Below are positions 1-8,060 of a stretch of DNA of 64,000 bases, piece after piece. Positions within the stretch are counted from its first letter, which is position 1. Every line of letters begins with the position of its first letter. Made by a program: the position numbers and the translations under genes. This DNA comes from Bacteroidota bacterium (GTDB lineage Bacteria; Bacteroidota; Bacteroidia; Flavobacteriales; Flavobacteriaceae). Location: assembly GCA_018267095.1 (NCBI GenBank), contig JAFDZC010000005.1, forward strand, positions 62,001 to 126,000, read 5' to 3'. The notes below the pieces were generated by a model. That model ran no database searches, was not told the DNA's origin, and was given only the letters and a program-made list of their open reading frames with translations.

Positions 1-136
1 ACAACGCCAATCCGTTTTTAATAAAAACATGTTGCGCTTCTTGAATAGCTCCGTGTTTTGAATGATAATGCTCATCCCAGTCCGGCAATCGTATCGTAGT
101 CGAACCATCGGCTGTTGTGATGATCTCTCTTTGCAT
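1..136 (-). CDS. mnmD: tRNA U34 methyltransferase MnmD (N-terminal part only)
   Basis: This is the first 45 or so residues of a minus-strand protein that runs off the left edge of the window. The translated start reads MQREIITTADGSTTIRLPDW followed by DEHYHSKHGAIQEAQHVF, which matches from memory the conserved opening of MnmD, the enzyme that methylates nm5(s2)U34 in the tRNA wobble position. The ATG lies three bases after the stop of the preceding lipoprotein gene, so it is probably co-transcribed with the two lipoprotein genes upstream. The Rossmann methyltransferase core is outside the window, so the call rests on the N-terminal signature alone. Confidence 0.72.
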   Translation of the reverse strand, partial: MQREIITTADGSTTIRLPDWDEHYHSKHGAIQEAQHVFIKNGLAL

Positions 137-139
137 TCT

Positions 140-577
140 TTAGGGAATGTATAACTTTTTGATGCGCTCGATTGGGCCGGTACATTTGGCTTCGTGGCAA
201 TGAATGCAGGCGTCAACTCCGGCGTTGAAGTGCTTTTTGGCTTGAGCCGAATCATCGTAAATCAAATGTTGCGCGATTAAATATGCATCGGCTTGTTCTT
301 GAAAAAAATCATCGTTTTCAGCAGGGTCGGTCATTTGCGCTTTGTGGATTTTATTGAAATGCTCCGGAAATTTCCCAACCGTTTCACCCGTCATAATTCG
401 GCTTTTCAATCGCATATTATCGGCAAACATTTGCTCCATGAGCAAAGACATTTCAGACATTTGATACATCTTGAATTTGCTTTCTTTCTTATGCTGAATC
501 GGGCAAGATTTTTCTTCGGCCTTTTTTTGACAAGACATCAAAACAATCAAAGCCAATAAACTCAAAAACTGTTTCAT
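140..577 (-). CDS. small lipoprotein with one CXXCH heme-binding motif
   Basis: A 145-residue secreted lipoprotein. A hydrophobic leader of about 15 residues ends in LMSC, a good lipobox with Cys16 as the lipidated residue. Near the C-terminus the motif CIHCH (in DACIHCHEAKCTGP) fits covalent heme c attachment, so it may be a small periplasm-facing cytochrome or a redox sensor. Most of the protein is helical and methionine-rich in the middle. The start codon overlaps the stop of the upstream DUF4920 gene by one base (TAATG), which implies translational coupling. No named family was recognised; the heme assignment is inferred from a single motif. Confidence 0.7.
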   Translation of the reverse strand: MKQFLSLLALIVLMSCQKKAEEKSCPIQHKKESKFKMYQMSEMSLLMEQMFADNMRLKSRIMTGETVGKFPEHFNKIHKAQMTDPAENDDFFQEQADAYLIAQHLIYDDSAQAKKHFNAGVDACIHCHEAKCTGPIERIKKLYIP

Positions 578-1065
578 TATTCTTTGATTAAAACACCGTC
601 AGCAATAAAGCCGAATGATTTTTCAGGCTGGGTAATACTGTCAATTGACGCTTGAGATTTTCCGGCATCTTTTGCATAATGCTTGAGTTCATCAACACTG
701 ACAACGCTTAAGAATGCTTTTCCGTTCACCACCACTTCACTGCCTTTTGAATTGAGCGGCATGAAAAATCCGTAATCTTTGAACTTGACAAACGTTTCTT
801 GGTCTTTGCCTAAATCAACATTCATCCAACACCCTTTTTTCTGACAAACATCGTTGATAGTTGAAGTAAACTTTACAGAAACCGTATCGCCTTCTTTTAA
901 AGTTTCGTATTTGGCTAAAAGCGCTTCTTTGGTAATGGCTGCGTCTGGCTTTATACTATCGCCAAAAGAAGCATATTTTGCTTCGGATTTTACAGGTTCA
1001 ACATTTTTCTTTTGACAAGCTAAAGCTAATGTAAATGCAGCTAGAATAAGTATATTTTTTTTCAT
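577..1065 (-). CDS. DUF4920 family lipoprotein
   Basis: A 162-residue lipoprotein. The chosen start (MKKNILILAAFTLALACQKK) gives a clean signal peptide with a lipobox ending at Cys17; an 18-residue in-frame extension upstream has no signal-peptide character. The body carries the Flavobacteriia pattern seen in DUF4920 proteins: a TINDVCQKKGCWMNVDLG segment with two cysteines, then VKFKDYGFFMPL and a VVVNGKAFL strand. The two Cys residues and the fold recall small metal- or redox-handling periplasmic domains, but the function is unknown. It heads a three-gene minus-strand unit with the CXXCH lipoprotein and mnmD. Confidence 0.8.
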   Translation of the reverse strand: MKKNILILAAFTLALACQKKNVEPVKSEAKYASFGDSIKPDAAITKEALLAKYETLKEGDTVSVKFTSTINDVCQKKGCWMNVDLGKDQETFVKFKDYGFFMPLNSKGSEVVVNGKAFLSVVSVDELKHYAKDAGKSQASIDSITQPEKSFGFIADGVLIKE

Positions 1066-1085
1066 GGTACATGATTTTATGTTGC

Positions 1086-1119
1086 CAAAAGTAAGTGGTT
1101 CATGGCTAATAATTGGCAA
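1086..1119 (-). promoter_or_regulatory. Bacteroidota-type promoter for the DUF4920-lipoprotein-mnmD unit
   Basis: Reading the minus strand, TACTTTTG (1093-1086) is a perfect TAnnTTTG -7 box, with a TTG at 1119-1117 about 23 bases upstream as a possible -33 element. The ATG at 1065 follows after a short leader. The rest of the 1066-1351 divergent gap is AT-rich and shows no gene. Confidence 0.5.
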
Positions 1120-1351
1120 GAAAACTTAATTTTTTTGATATTGAAAAAAGAAAACTCAAAGAAAATCTCAACAAAGTAACGATTCTTAAAAAAGTCATAT
1201 TTTGTTAAATGTTTTGAGCTAATTAGTAATGCAATTTTATTATTTTAGCCGAAATTAAAATTTAAAGGTTTAACCATCTATAGTTTAGCTTTTAAATTAT
1301 TGTTTTACAACACTTTATAACTTAAAAGCAACATTACTAAACAACCTTTAA

Positions 1352-2425
1352 ATGCGTGATATTTCCAACAACGAAATCGATATCGTAACCGTTTCTAGCT
1401 CAAAAATTGATTCGGTTGATTTTGAAAACCTCTCTTTCGGAAGCATTTTTACCGATCATATGTTTGTTTGCGATTTTCGTGAAGGACAATGGCAAAAACC
1501 ACAAATCAAACCCTACGAGCCTTTTATGATTGATCCTTCGGCTAAGGTTTTCCATTACGGGCAAGCCATTTTTGAAGGCATGAAAGCTTATCGCGATGAG
1601 CACGATGATGTTTGGTTGTTCCGACCGGATCAAAACATTCATCGATTGAATAAATCGGCTGTGCGTATGGCCATGCCCGAAATTCCGGAAGAAATCTTTA
1701 TGGCTGGGCTTCAAAAGCTGATTCATCTCGAGAAGAATTGGGTTAAAAAAGGTTTAGGAAATAGTTTATACATCCGACCGTTTATGATTGCCATTGGAAG
1801 CGGTGTGATTGCCGCTCCATCAACACAATATCGTTTCATGATTATTCTATCGCCGGCTAAATCGTATTATTCCGGCGAAGTAAAAGTGCTCATTGCCGAT
1901 CATTACAGTCGGGCCGCCAACGGAGGAATCGGAGCTGCCAAAGCTGCCGGAAACTATTCTGCGCAATTTTATCCGACCAAATTGGCCAACGAAAAAGGTT
2001 TTCAGCAAGTGATTTGGACCGACGATGCCACACACACCAAGCTCGAAGAAGCCGGAACGATGAATGTATTTTTCAGAATCAAGGATACTTTATATACCGC
2101 ACCTACCAGTGAACGTATTTTGGATGGCGTAACACGTAAAAGTTTGATTGCGATTGCCACGCGCGACGGTATCCAAGTGGAAGAGCGTTCAGTTTTGGTC
2201 TCTGAATTGGTTGAAGCCGCTAAAAATGGAACTCTTAAAGAAATCTTTGGTGCCGGAACCGCTGCTGTAGTTAATCCGATTTGCGGATTTTCGTATGAAG
2301 ATGTGTACTATGAAGTTCCGAAACAAGAACATTCTATTGCGTTAGATCTCAAAGAAAAACTCACCAAAATTCAATACCGAATGGCCGATGACACCTTTGG
2401 CTGGATGGTAAAAATTGAAGGATAA
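1352..2425 (+). CDS. ilvE: branched-chain amino acid aminotransferase
   Basis: A 357-residue fold-type IV PLP aminotransferase that interconverts leucine, isoleucine and valine with their 2-oxo acids in the cytoplasm. Visible family features are the FHYGQAIFEGMKAYR segment (67-81), IRPFMIAIG (141-149), the GAAKAAGNYSAQF segment with Lys197 as the expected Schiff-base lysine, and EEAGTMNVFF further on. Length fits the larger IlvE type (about 350-360 residues). It is transcribed away from the lipoprotein unit and is followed directly by an intrinsic terminator, so it is probably monocistronic. A roughly 100-base AT-rich leader precedes it without an obvious attenuator. Confidence 0.93.
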   Translation: MRDISNNEIDIVTVSSSKIDSVDFENLSFGSIFTDHMFVCDFREGQWQKPQIKPYEPFMIDPSAKVFHYGQAIFEGMKAYRDEHDDVWLFRPDQNIHRLNKSAVRMAMPEIPEEIFMAGLQKLIHLEKNWVKKGLGNSLYIRPFMIAIGSGVIAAPSTQYRFMIILSPAKSYYSGEVKVLIADHYSRAANGGIGAAKAAGNYSAQFYPTKLANEKGFQQVIWTDDATHTKLEEAGTMNVFFRIKDTLYTAPTSERILDGVTRKSLIAIATRDGIQVEERSVLVSELVEAAKNGTLKEIFGAGTAAVVNPICGFSYEDVYYEVPKQEHSIALDLKEKLTKIQYRMADDTFGWMVKIEG

Positions 2426-2430
2426 AGAAA

Positions 2431-2458
2431 AGGCGGAATTTTGAGTTCCGCCTTTTTT
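2431..2458. terminator. intrinsic terminator between ilvE and the convergent mazG-like gene
   Basis: Arms AGGCGGAA (2431-2438) and TTCCGCCT (2446-2453) with a 7-base loop and a T run on the plus strand. The minus-strand gene stops at 2457, inside the T run, so the hairpin serves mainly ilvE but may act both ways. Confidence 0.8.
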
Positions 2459-2843
2459 ATGGTTGTATGATTTTGGTAAAATCGGGTTTGAAATAATTCG
2501 GGCCTTTCATGACTTTGCCGTCTTCGCGATAAATGGGTTTGCCGTCATGGTCCAATTTGCTCATGTTGCTGCGTTGAATCTCGTCAAAAACTTCTTCAAT
2601 TTTGTGCTGCAAGCCGTGCTCTAAAATGGTTCCGCACAAAATATACAGCATATCGCCCAAAGCATCGGCTATTTCAATTAGGTCATTGTTCTGAACTGCT
2701 TCAAAATATTCTTCGTTTTCTTCTTTCATCAAATTAAAGCGCAAAAGATTTTTTTGTTCGCCCAAATCTGCTTTGAATTCTGAACTGACACCGAGTCCGA
2801 AAGCCGTGTGAAATTCTTTGACGGCATTGATTTGTTTTTGCAT
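2457..2843 (-). CDS. MazG-superfamily nucleotide pyrophosphohydrolase
   Basis: A 128-residue all-alpha NTP pyrophosphatase of the MazG/phosphoribosyl-ATP pyrophosphohydrolase superfamily. The metal-binding signature is visible as KEENEEYFEA (EExxE) followed by EIADALGDMLYI (ExxD), the standard ExxE...ExxD arrangement on adjacent helices. Such single-domain proteins hydrolyse (d)NTPs or histidine-pathway phosphoribosyl-ATP; the C-terminal GKPIYREDGKVMKGPNYF tail is typical of a stand-alone house-cleaning form rather than HisE. It is convergent with ilvE. Substrate is not predictable from sequence alone. Confidence 0.82.
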   Translation of the reverse strand: MQKQINAVKEFHTAFGLGVSSEFKADLGEQKNLLRFNLMKEENEEYFEAVQNNDLIEIADALGDMLYILCGTILEHGLQHKIEEVFDEIQRSNMSKLDHDGKPIYREDGKVMKGPNYFKPDFTKIIQP

Positions 2844-2921
2844 GATTTATTGAATTTATTGAACAAGCAAAATACTAAGTTTAGGCTCAAATGTTTTACT
2901 TTTGGAAAAAAATTATCCCAG

Positions 2922-3110
2922 ATGTTTTCAACCGGACAACTTATTTTTGCGGCACTCTTTTTTATCGCTTTTGTAGCGATTATGATTTTCTCGTATAAAA
3001 AAGATAGCAACACACACCAGCATTTTTACAAAGGAAGTTATAAGGTTTTGATTGGATTTCTGCTTTTTATTGTGTTGCTGTTCATTATTAAAGTAACCAT
3101 GAAAAGATAA
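2922..3110 (+). CDS. small two-helix membrane protein
   Basis: A 62-residue protein starting MFSTGQLIFAALFFIAFVAI. It has two membrane segments (roughly residues 7-24 and 43-58) linked by a polar stretch with KKDSNTHQHFYKG. The start at 2922 was preferred over an in-frame start at 2808, because the extra 38 residues overlap the opposite-strand pyrophosphohydrolase gene and look non-coding. I recall near-identical small proteins in other Flavobacterium genomes, but no function is known. A perfect terminator hairpin follows the stop codon, supporting a real transcript. Confidence 0.65.
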   Translation: MFSTGQLIFAALFFIAFVAIMIFSYKKDSNTHQHFYKGSYKVLIGFLLFIVLLFIIKVTMKR

Positions 3111-3141
3111 AAAAACGCCTTCTGATGGAGAAGGCGTTTTT
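3111..3141. terminator. bidirectional intrinsic terminator
   Basis: Thirteen-base perfect arms (3111-3123 and 3129-3141, core ACGCCTTCT / AGAAGGCGT) around a 5-base loop, flanked by A and T runs, between the small membrane protein and the convergent dipeptidyl-peptidase gene. Confidence 0.88.
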
Positions 3142-3159
3142 GATAAAGCTATTTTTGAA

Positions 3160-5187
3160 TTAGTTTTCAAGTGGTAAAAAACTATACCCTTTTGAATAAT
3201 TGAGCATTTGTTCGGCAAACGTTTTTGGCTGTGCAACTTTAATATCAATCATATTGCCTTTAGCATCATATTGAGGCATGAGCACCGGATTGACAAAACC
3301 ATTGTAGGGAACATTTGAAAACGATTTGCTGCGATTCAAAACTTGTCGATGAATTTCTTGATTGACTTTGACACCATAGTTTTCGACTAAATTTTTTCCG
3401 GCTTCATAATCACCTTCTGATTTAATGCGTTGCACTTCGCGCAAAAGCTCTCCGAACAATTCACGCAGTTTTTCATAATTGGTGATGTTGTAATAAACCT
3501 TTCCGTTGCGGTTCAATACTTCAATAACGTTGTCTTTTCTGCCTTTTTCAAAAACCCAGGCACTCACCCATTGACGATTGCGCATATGGGCTTCTTCAAT
3601 ATTTGATCCCAGCTCAATACGAAGCAATTGCGTCATCAAACCGTTTCGGATGTAGTTGTCATAAGCTTCCATACCTACTTTCTTCCAATCATCCACCAAC
3701 TTCAAATCTTGTAGGATTGGGTGGTACAAATAATACAATCCTACTAAATCAGCACGGCCTTCTTCAAGCGTAGACGCATAACTCTTGAGGGTTTCTTTGG
3801 GCGTTCCGACACCCTCATTGATTTTTCCGGAAGCATGACCAATCACTTCATGCAAAGCGGTGTGCAATTTATCGGCAATTGAACCGTATTTTTCAGCCAA
3901 AGCAATTTCTTCAGCATCATTGGCAAATTCTTGGAGTTTTCCTTTGCCCGATGAATTGGCATAAGATTCAATGATATTCCCCAATGAAACTGACTTGGAA
4001 CCATACTCAGAACGAATCCAATCAGCATTGGGTAAATTGACTCCAATGGGCGTACTCGGAGAGGAATCTCCGGATTCACCGGCCACAATTACTGTTTTGT
4101 ATGAAACGCCAACCACTTTCTCTCTTTTGTACGCTTTATCAATTGAAGAATTATCTTCAAACCATTGTGCGTTGTTTGAAATCACCTCCATTTTGGCCGA
4201 CATATCAAAATCTTTGATTTGAACTACGCCTTCATAAGATCCTCTGTAACCCAATGGGTCATTGTAAACTTCGATAAAGCCGTTGATATAATCAATATTT
4301 CCTTCAGTAGCTTGCAACCAGGCAATGTTATATTCATCCCAAGTTTTGAGGTCGCCTGTATTGTAAAATTCGATGAGTAATCTCAGAGCATTTGCTTGCT
4401 TTTCATTTTCAGCTACTTCAACGGCTTGTTGCAACCAATAAATAATTCGTTTAATCGCCGGACCGTACATCCCACCTGCTTTCCAAACTTTTTCTTCTAA
4501 TTTACCATCACTGTTTTTGACCAACTTAGAATTTAATCCCAATGAAAGTGGATGTTTGGGATCCTGAGGTTGTGATTTGTAATAATCTTCAACTTCTGAG
4601 ACCTCAATTCCTGGTTGATAAAAATTAACCGCAGAGCCGGACAAAAGACCTTTTTCTTGATCTAAATTGACTTTTTTGTTGTCAACATCATTAAAAAGAA
4701 TTTCGACAATCTCAGGCGATAGTTTAGTTTTGGTAGCCGTTAAAAGCTGATTGAAATAATTTTTGCTAAAACCCGGCTTGATTTTATCACTTGAATAATG
4801 ATGGTGAATCCCGTTAGAGAACCAAACTCTTTTAAGGTATACCACAAATTTTTTCCAATCATTTGAATTTTTGTTTCCTTGATATTTTGTGTAAATATGC
4901 TCTAATGCCGCGCGGATTTTTAGGTTGTGGCGATAGTTCTGATCCCACATAATATCACGGCCGCAGGTTCCTGCTTGAGTCAGATAATAAACCAACTGTT
5001 TTTCTTTTAGGGTTAGCTTCTCCCATGAAGGAATTTGATAACGCAAAACCTTTATATCGGCAAATTGCTCTACGATATATTGAAAATCATTTGAAGGATT
5101 TGCAGAAACAACTTTTTTTGATTGTCCAAACGATGCTATAGACCAAGCCGCGAAAAAACAAATACAACTATAGGTTGATAATTTCAT
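3160..5187 (-). CDS. dipeptidyl-peptidase III (M49), exported
   Basis: A 675-residue zinc metallopeptidase that removes dipeptides from the N-terminus of oligopeptides. The M49 signature HEVIGH (HExxGH, residues 446-451) supplies two zinc histidines and the catalytic glutamate, and EEGRAD (475-480) supplies the third zinc ligand; in most family members this second motif is EECRAD, so a Gly replaces Cys here. The N-terminus (MKLSTYSCICFFAAWSIASF then GQSKK) looks like a cleavable signal peptide, consistent with a periplasmic enzyme. Length is normal for bacterial DPP III. It is alone between a bidirectional terminator and its own promoter. Confidence 0.92.
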   Translation of the reverse strand: MKLSTYSCICFFAAWSIASFGQSKKVVSANPSNDFQYIVEQFADIKVLRYQIPSWEKLTLKEKQLVYYLTQAGTCGRDIMWDQNYRHNLKIRAALEHIYTKYQGNKNSNDWKKFVVYLKRVWFSNGIHHHYSSDKIKPGFSKNYFNQLLTATKTKLSPEIVEILFNDVDNKKVNLDQEKGLLSGSAVNFYQPGIEVSEVEDYYKSQPQDPKHPLSLGLNSKLVKNSDGKLEEKVWKAGGMYGPAIKRIIYWLQQAVEVAENEKQANALRLLIEFYNTGDLKTWDEYNIAWLQATEGNIDYINGFIEVYNDPLGYRGSYEGVVQIKDFDMSAKMEVISNNAQWFEDNSSIDKAYKREKVVGVSYKTVIVAGESGDSSPSTPIGVNLPNADWIRSEYGSKSVSLGNIIESYANSSGKGKLQEFANDAEEIALAEKYGSIADKLHTALHEVIGHASGKINEGVGTPKETLKSYASTLEEGRADLVGLYYLYHPILQDLKLVDDWKKVGMEAYDNYIRNGLMTQLLRIELGSNIEEAHMRNRQWVSAWVFEKGRKDNVIEVLNRNGKVYYNITNYEKLRELFGELLREVQRIKSEGDYEAGKNLVENYGVKVNQEIHRQVLNRSKSFSNVPYNGFVNPVLMPQYDAKGNMIDIKVAQPKTFAEQMLNYSKGYSFLPLEN

Positions 5188-5222
5188 AATTAATTATTTT
5201 AATAAACATAATCTTTGGTGAA

Positions 5223-5230
5223 CAAATATA
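5223..5230 (-). promoter_or_regulatory. -7 box for the dipeptidyl-peptidase III gene
   Basis: Minus-strand TATATTTG, a perfect TAnnTTTG, 36 bases before the ATG at 5187. No convincing -33 TTG was seen. The same 140-base gap also has to drive the divergent plus-strand gene, for which TACTTTTA near 5294-5301 is a weaker candidate. Confidence 0.45.
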
Positions 5231-5327
5231 TGTAATTTGTTATCGCCATACTGCGATCTTGAATTGAAACTAAAACTACTGACAAAAAATAAATTCCTAC
5301 TTTTACGAGGATGAAATTCGCATTTCT

Positions 5328-6428
5328 ATGAGAATACTCAAATATCTTTTTTTACTGATATTGCTGGTTGCTTTTGCTGCTACAGTATACGTGGCTACCC
5401 TCAAAGCCGATTTTGAAGTACAAACCACAATGGTTCTTAAATCACCTCGGGCAACTTTATTTGATTATGTAAATGATTATCGCAATTGGGAAACCTTTGT
5501 GTCTTGGAAAAAAAACAACCCTGAAACAATTTTTTCTTACCCTAAAAACACCGTTGGCACACACGGAACTTGTCGTTGGACAGGTGATAACCAGGAAGGT
5601 AATTTAATGACAACTTCGGTAAGGAATGCTGAATTTATTTCTCAGAAAATCAATTACAACGGAGCCGAGGCAATAGGTAAAATAACTTTTGAAGATACTT
5701 TGGGCGGAACCAAAATCACCTGGAAATTAAAAGGAAAGATGAGTTTTGGCTACAAAATCTATGGTTTGCTCAGAGGTGGACCAATTCAGAATATCGAGCA
5801 AATGCAACAAGAAAGTTTAGCACAACTTGATAAAACCATAGCATACGAAATCAATACTTATAAAATAAAAGTCGACGGATTGGTCAAAAAAACCGGAACC
5901 TTTTATATCAAACAAACCATCAACAGTGAGATTGGTAAAATTCCTTACAATCTGCGGATTTTGATTCCGAGAATGGTGAATTTTTTCGCAAAAAACCACA
6001 TCAAATCAACCGGAAATCCCTTTGTTATTTATCACAGTTATGATGTGGCTCATGGCGTGAGTAAACTTTCCGTTTGCATGCCAATCGAGAAAGAAATTTT
6101 CATCAGCGAAGGCAGCGATATGTCTACCGGTTTGCTTTATCCGTTTCAAGCTGTAAAAACGACTTTAACCGGAGATTACTCGCACACTCGTGAGGCTTGG
6201 GGCAAAACCAGAGCTTATTTGTCTAAAAATCACTTGTCCGAAAATGTAGGCGGAACCCAAATTGAAGTGTACCGAAAAAATATGATGCAAATTGCCAATC
6301 CGTCCAAATGGATAACGGACATATATATTCCTGTGGGCGTATCACAACCGACTTCAGTTCCTAAACCTATCGTTGTTGAGCCAATTGTTAGTCAACCAAC
6401 ACAAAATGCTGAAACAGAAAATCCATAA
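5328..6428 (+). CDS. SRPBCC-domain membrane-anchored protein
   Basis: A 366-residue protein with an N-terminal membrane anchor (residues 5-23), then a polyketide-cyclase/START-like SRPBCC domain (about 30-170: VLKSPRATLFDYVNDYRNW, the usual binding-helix start) and a second half resembling the GyrI/effector-binding domain (about 180-335). The last 30 residues are a Pro/Val/Gln-rich tail. Flavobacteria carry this architecture widely; it probably binds a hydrophobic ligand, but none is known. It lies directly upstream of the ECF sigma factor gene with a 57-base gap and may be read through into it. Confidence 0.75.
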   Translation: MRILKYLFLLILLVAFAATVYVATLKADFEVQTTMVLKSPRATLFDYVNDYRNWETFVSWKKNNPETIFSYPKNTVGTHGTCRWTGDNQEGNLMTTSVRNAEFISQKINYNGAEAIGKITFEDTLGGTKITWKLKGKMSFGYKIYGLLRGGPIQNIEQMQQESLAQLDKTIAYEINTYKIKVDGLVKKTGTFYIKQTINSEIGKIPYNLRILIPRMVNFFAKNHIKSTGNPFVIYHSYDVAHGVSKLSVCMPIEKEIFISEGSDMSTGLLYPFQAVKTTLTGDYSHTREAWGKTRAYLSKNHLSENVGGTQIEVYRKNMMQIANPSKWITDIYIPVGVSQPTSVPKPIVVEPIVSQPTQNAETENP

Positions 6429-6485
6429 TTTTTGATGTGGCATTAAACCATTGCTTCGTTTCGGATTCAAACCGCAAAAAATCAT

Positions 6486-7025
6486 TTGGAAGAACAGGTC
6501 TTCATAGCGCAATTATTGAATCCTGCTACGCAAAATATCGCGTTTCAGAAACTCATCAGCGACTATCAGCGACCTTTGTATCATCATATTCGCAACATAG
6601 TTTTAGATCACGACGATGCGGATGATGTGCTTCAGAATACTTTCATCAAAGTTTTCCGACATTTACACAATTTTAAAGGCGAGAGCAAATTGTTTTCGTG
6701 GATTTATCGTATCGCAACAAACGAGGCCATTACGTTTATCAACCAAAAAGCCAAACGACGCGGAATCAGCACCGATGATTTACAAAATTCCTACACCGCT
6801 CAACTCAAAGCGGACACCCATTTTGATGGTGATGAGGCACAAATTAAATTACACAAAGCCATTGCCCTGCTCCCGCAAAAGCAACAGCTCGTTTTTAAGA
6901 TGAAATATTTTGAAGAAATTAAATATGAAGATATGTCTGAGATTTTAGACACTTCAGTAGGCGCTCTAAAAGCTTCGTATCATCATGCAGTAAAAAAAAT
7001 TGAAAATTATCTCACAGAAAATTAA
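6486..7025 (+). CDS. ECF-type RNA polymerase sigma factor
   Basis: A 179-residue sigma-70 family protein. Region 2 (about residues 22-90) contains DADDVLQNTFIKVFRHLHNF and the -10-binding segment SKLFSWIYRIATNEAITFIN; region 4 (about 120-175) contains LLPQKQQLVFKMKYFEEIKY and a helix-turn-helix ending SVGALKASYHHAVKKIENYL. No ATG fits: the reading frame is closed by a TAA at 6444-6446 and the first plausible start is TTG at 6486, giving the usual MEEQ-type N-terminus. It forms an operon with a likely anti-sigma gene and a Spy-like gene. Confidence 0.88.
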   Translation: MEEQVFIAQLLNPATQNIAFQKLISDYQRPLYHHIRNIVLDHDDADDVLQNTFIKVFRHLHNFKGESKLFSWIYRIATNEAITFINQKAKRRGISTDDLQNSYTAQLKADTHFDGDEAQIKLHKAIALLPQKQQLVFKMKYFEEIKYEDMSEILDTSVGALKASYHHAVKKIENYLTEN

Positions 7026-7055
7026 ACCCAAAACCATTGAAAAAGTCCTAGTGCT

Positions 7056-7469
7056 ATGAAACCTTTTAAATTAGACGAGATAGAAAAAATCGAAACAGGA
7101 TTTAAAGTTCCTGAAGGCTATTTTGATGACTTTTCTCAGCGTTTACAGCAAAATATAGAGTTGATTAAACCTGAGAGAAAGAAATATTTATCGACACGTC
7201 AACGCAGCGTAATCTCTATTGCTGCCATTTTTATTGTGGCTTTGGGAATTGCTTTTGTTCAATATTCAAAAGCACCCGAAAATTGTACTTCAGATGAAGT
7301 TGTTGAAAATTATTTAGCTTCAAACCATTGTATTAGTAATGATGATTGGGCCATGATGCTTGATGAAAAAGACCTCCAAAAAATGGAAGCAAATTTGAAT
7401 TTGAACAATCAAGAAATTGAAGAGATTTTGACCTCTGAAGAAAATTTCGAAAACTATATTATCGATTAA
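7056..7469 (+). CDS. probable membrane-bound anti-sigma factor
   Basis: A 137-residue protein with a single membrane helix (about residues 50-67, ISIAAIFIVALGIAFVQY). The N-terminal cytoplasmic part (MKPFKLDEIEKIETGFKVPE) contains the short FKVPEGYFDDF motif common in Flavobacterium proteins encoded beside ECF sigma genes; the outer part is acidic, with two Cys residues. It starts 30 bases after the sigma factor stop. Position, topology and size support an anti-sigma or sensor role, but it lacks a recognisable zinc anti-sigma HxxxCxxC motif, so this is inference. Confidence 0.6.
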   Translation: MKPFKLDEIEKIETGFKVPEGYFDDFSQRLQQNIELIKPERKKYLSTRQRSVISIAAIFIVALGIAFVQYSKAPENCTSDEVVENYLASNHCISNDDWAMMLDEKDLQKMEANLNLNNQEIEEILTSEENFENYIID

Positions 7470-7491
7470 ATACCACTCAAAAATAAAAATC

Positions 7492-7941
7492 ATGAAAAAG
7501 ATTATTTCATTTACCGCTCTGTTTTTTTGTATAACAATTGTTGGTGCTCAACCACTTTTAAAACAAAAAAAAGAGCAGATCAAAGCACTTAAAGTTGCTT
7601 TTATTACTGAAGAATTACAATTAACTCCTGAGGAAGCTTCCAAGTTTTGGCCGTTGTATAATGCTTATGAAGACAAGCAAAAAGACTACAAAAAAGATAA
7701 AATAAAAGGCTATCTCAACCGCATGGACGAATCGAGTATCAGTAATTTATCTGAAAAAGAGGCTACAGCCATGCTCACTCAAATGGAAGCGGCCGAAGAA
7801 GAAGCTTTTCAGGCGCGCAAAAAGTTTATCGCTAGCTTAAAAGGTGTTATTCCAGCGGTAAAAATAATCAAACTCAAACAAGCTGAAGAAGGCTTTAACC
7901 GAAAGCTGCTCAAGCAATACAAAGAAAAATTGCGCAATTAA
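7492..7941 (+). CDS. exported Spy/CpxP-like helical protein
   Basis: A 149-residue protein with a signal peptide (MKKIISFTALFFCITIVGAQ) and an all-helical, Lys/Glu-rich mature part. The LTPEEASKFWPLYNAYEDKQ segment is the recurring 'LTxeeAxkFWPxY' motif of small periplasmic proteins encoded with ECF sigma factors in Flavobacteriia. By analogy with Spy/CpxP it may sense or chaperone misfolded envelope proteins and feed the signal to the anti-sigma protein encoded 23 bases upstream. Role is inferred from layout. Confidence 0.62.
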   Translation: MKKIISFTALFFCITIVGAQPLLKQKKEQIKALKVAFITEELQLTPEEASKFWPLYNAYEDKQKDYKKDKIKGYLNRMDESSISNLSEKEATAMLTQMEAAEEEAFQARKKFIASLKGVIPAVKIIKLKQAEEGFNRKLLKQYKEKLRN

Positions 7942-8060
7942 CTTTTTTTTAATTCGCTCAAAGCCTCACTTGTTGACCCAGTGGCACAGTAATTGAAAAA
8001 AGGGGTTTAAGATGTGTCAAAAACACTCTTTAAAGCGATTATCAACCAAACTTTTACTTT

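Noticed and set aside
1066-1119. Upstream extension of the DUF4920 lipoprotein gene
   Set aside because: The extension would bury the signal peptide 18 residues inside the protein and overlaps the -7 box at 1086-1093.
6437-6625. 62-codon ATG frame overlapping the sigma factor start
   Set aside because: It is out of frame with the sigma factor and lacks any family pattern; the TTG-started frame encodes clear sigma regions 2 and 4.
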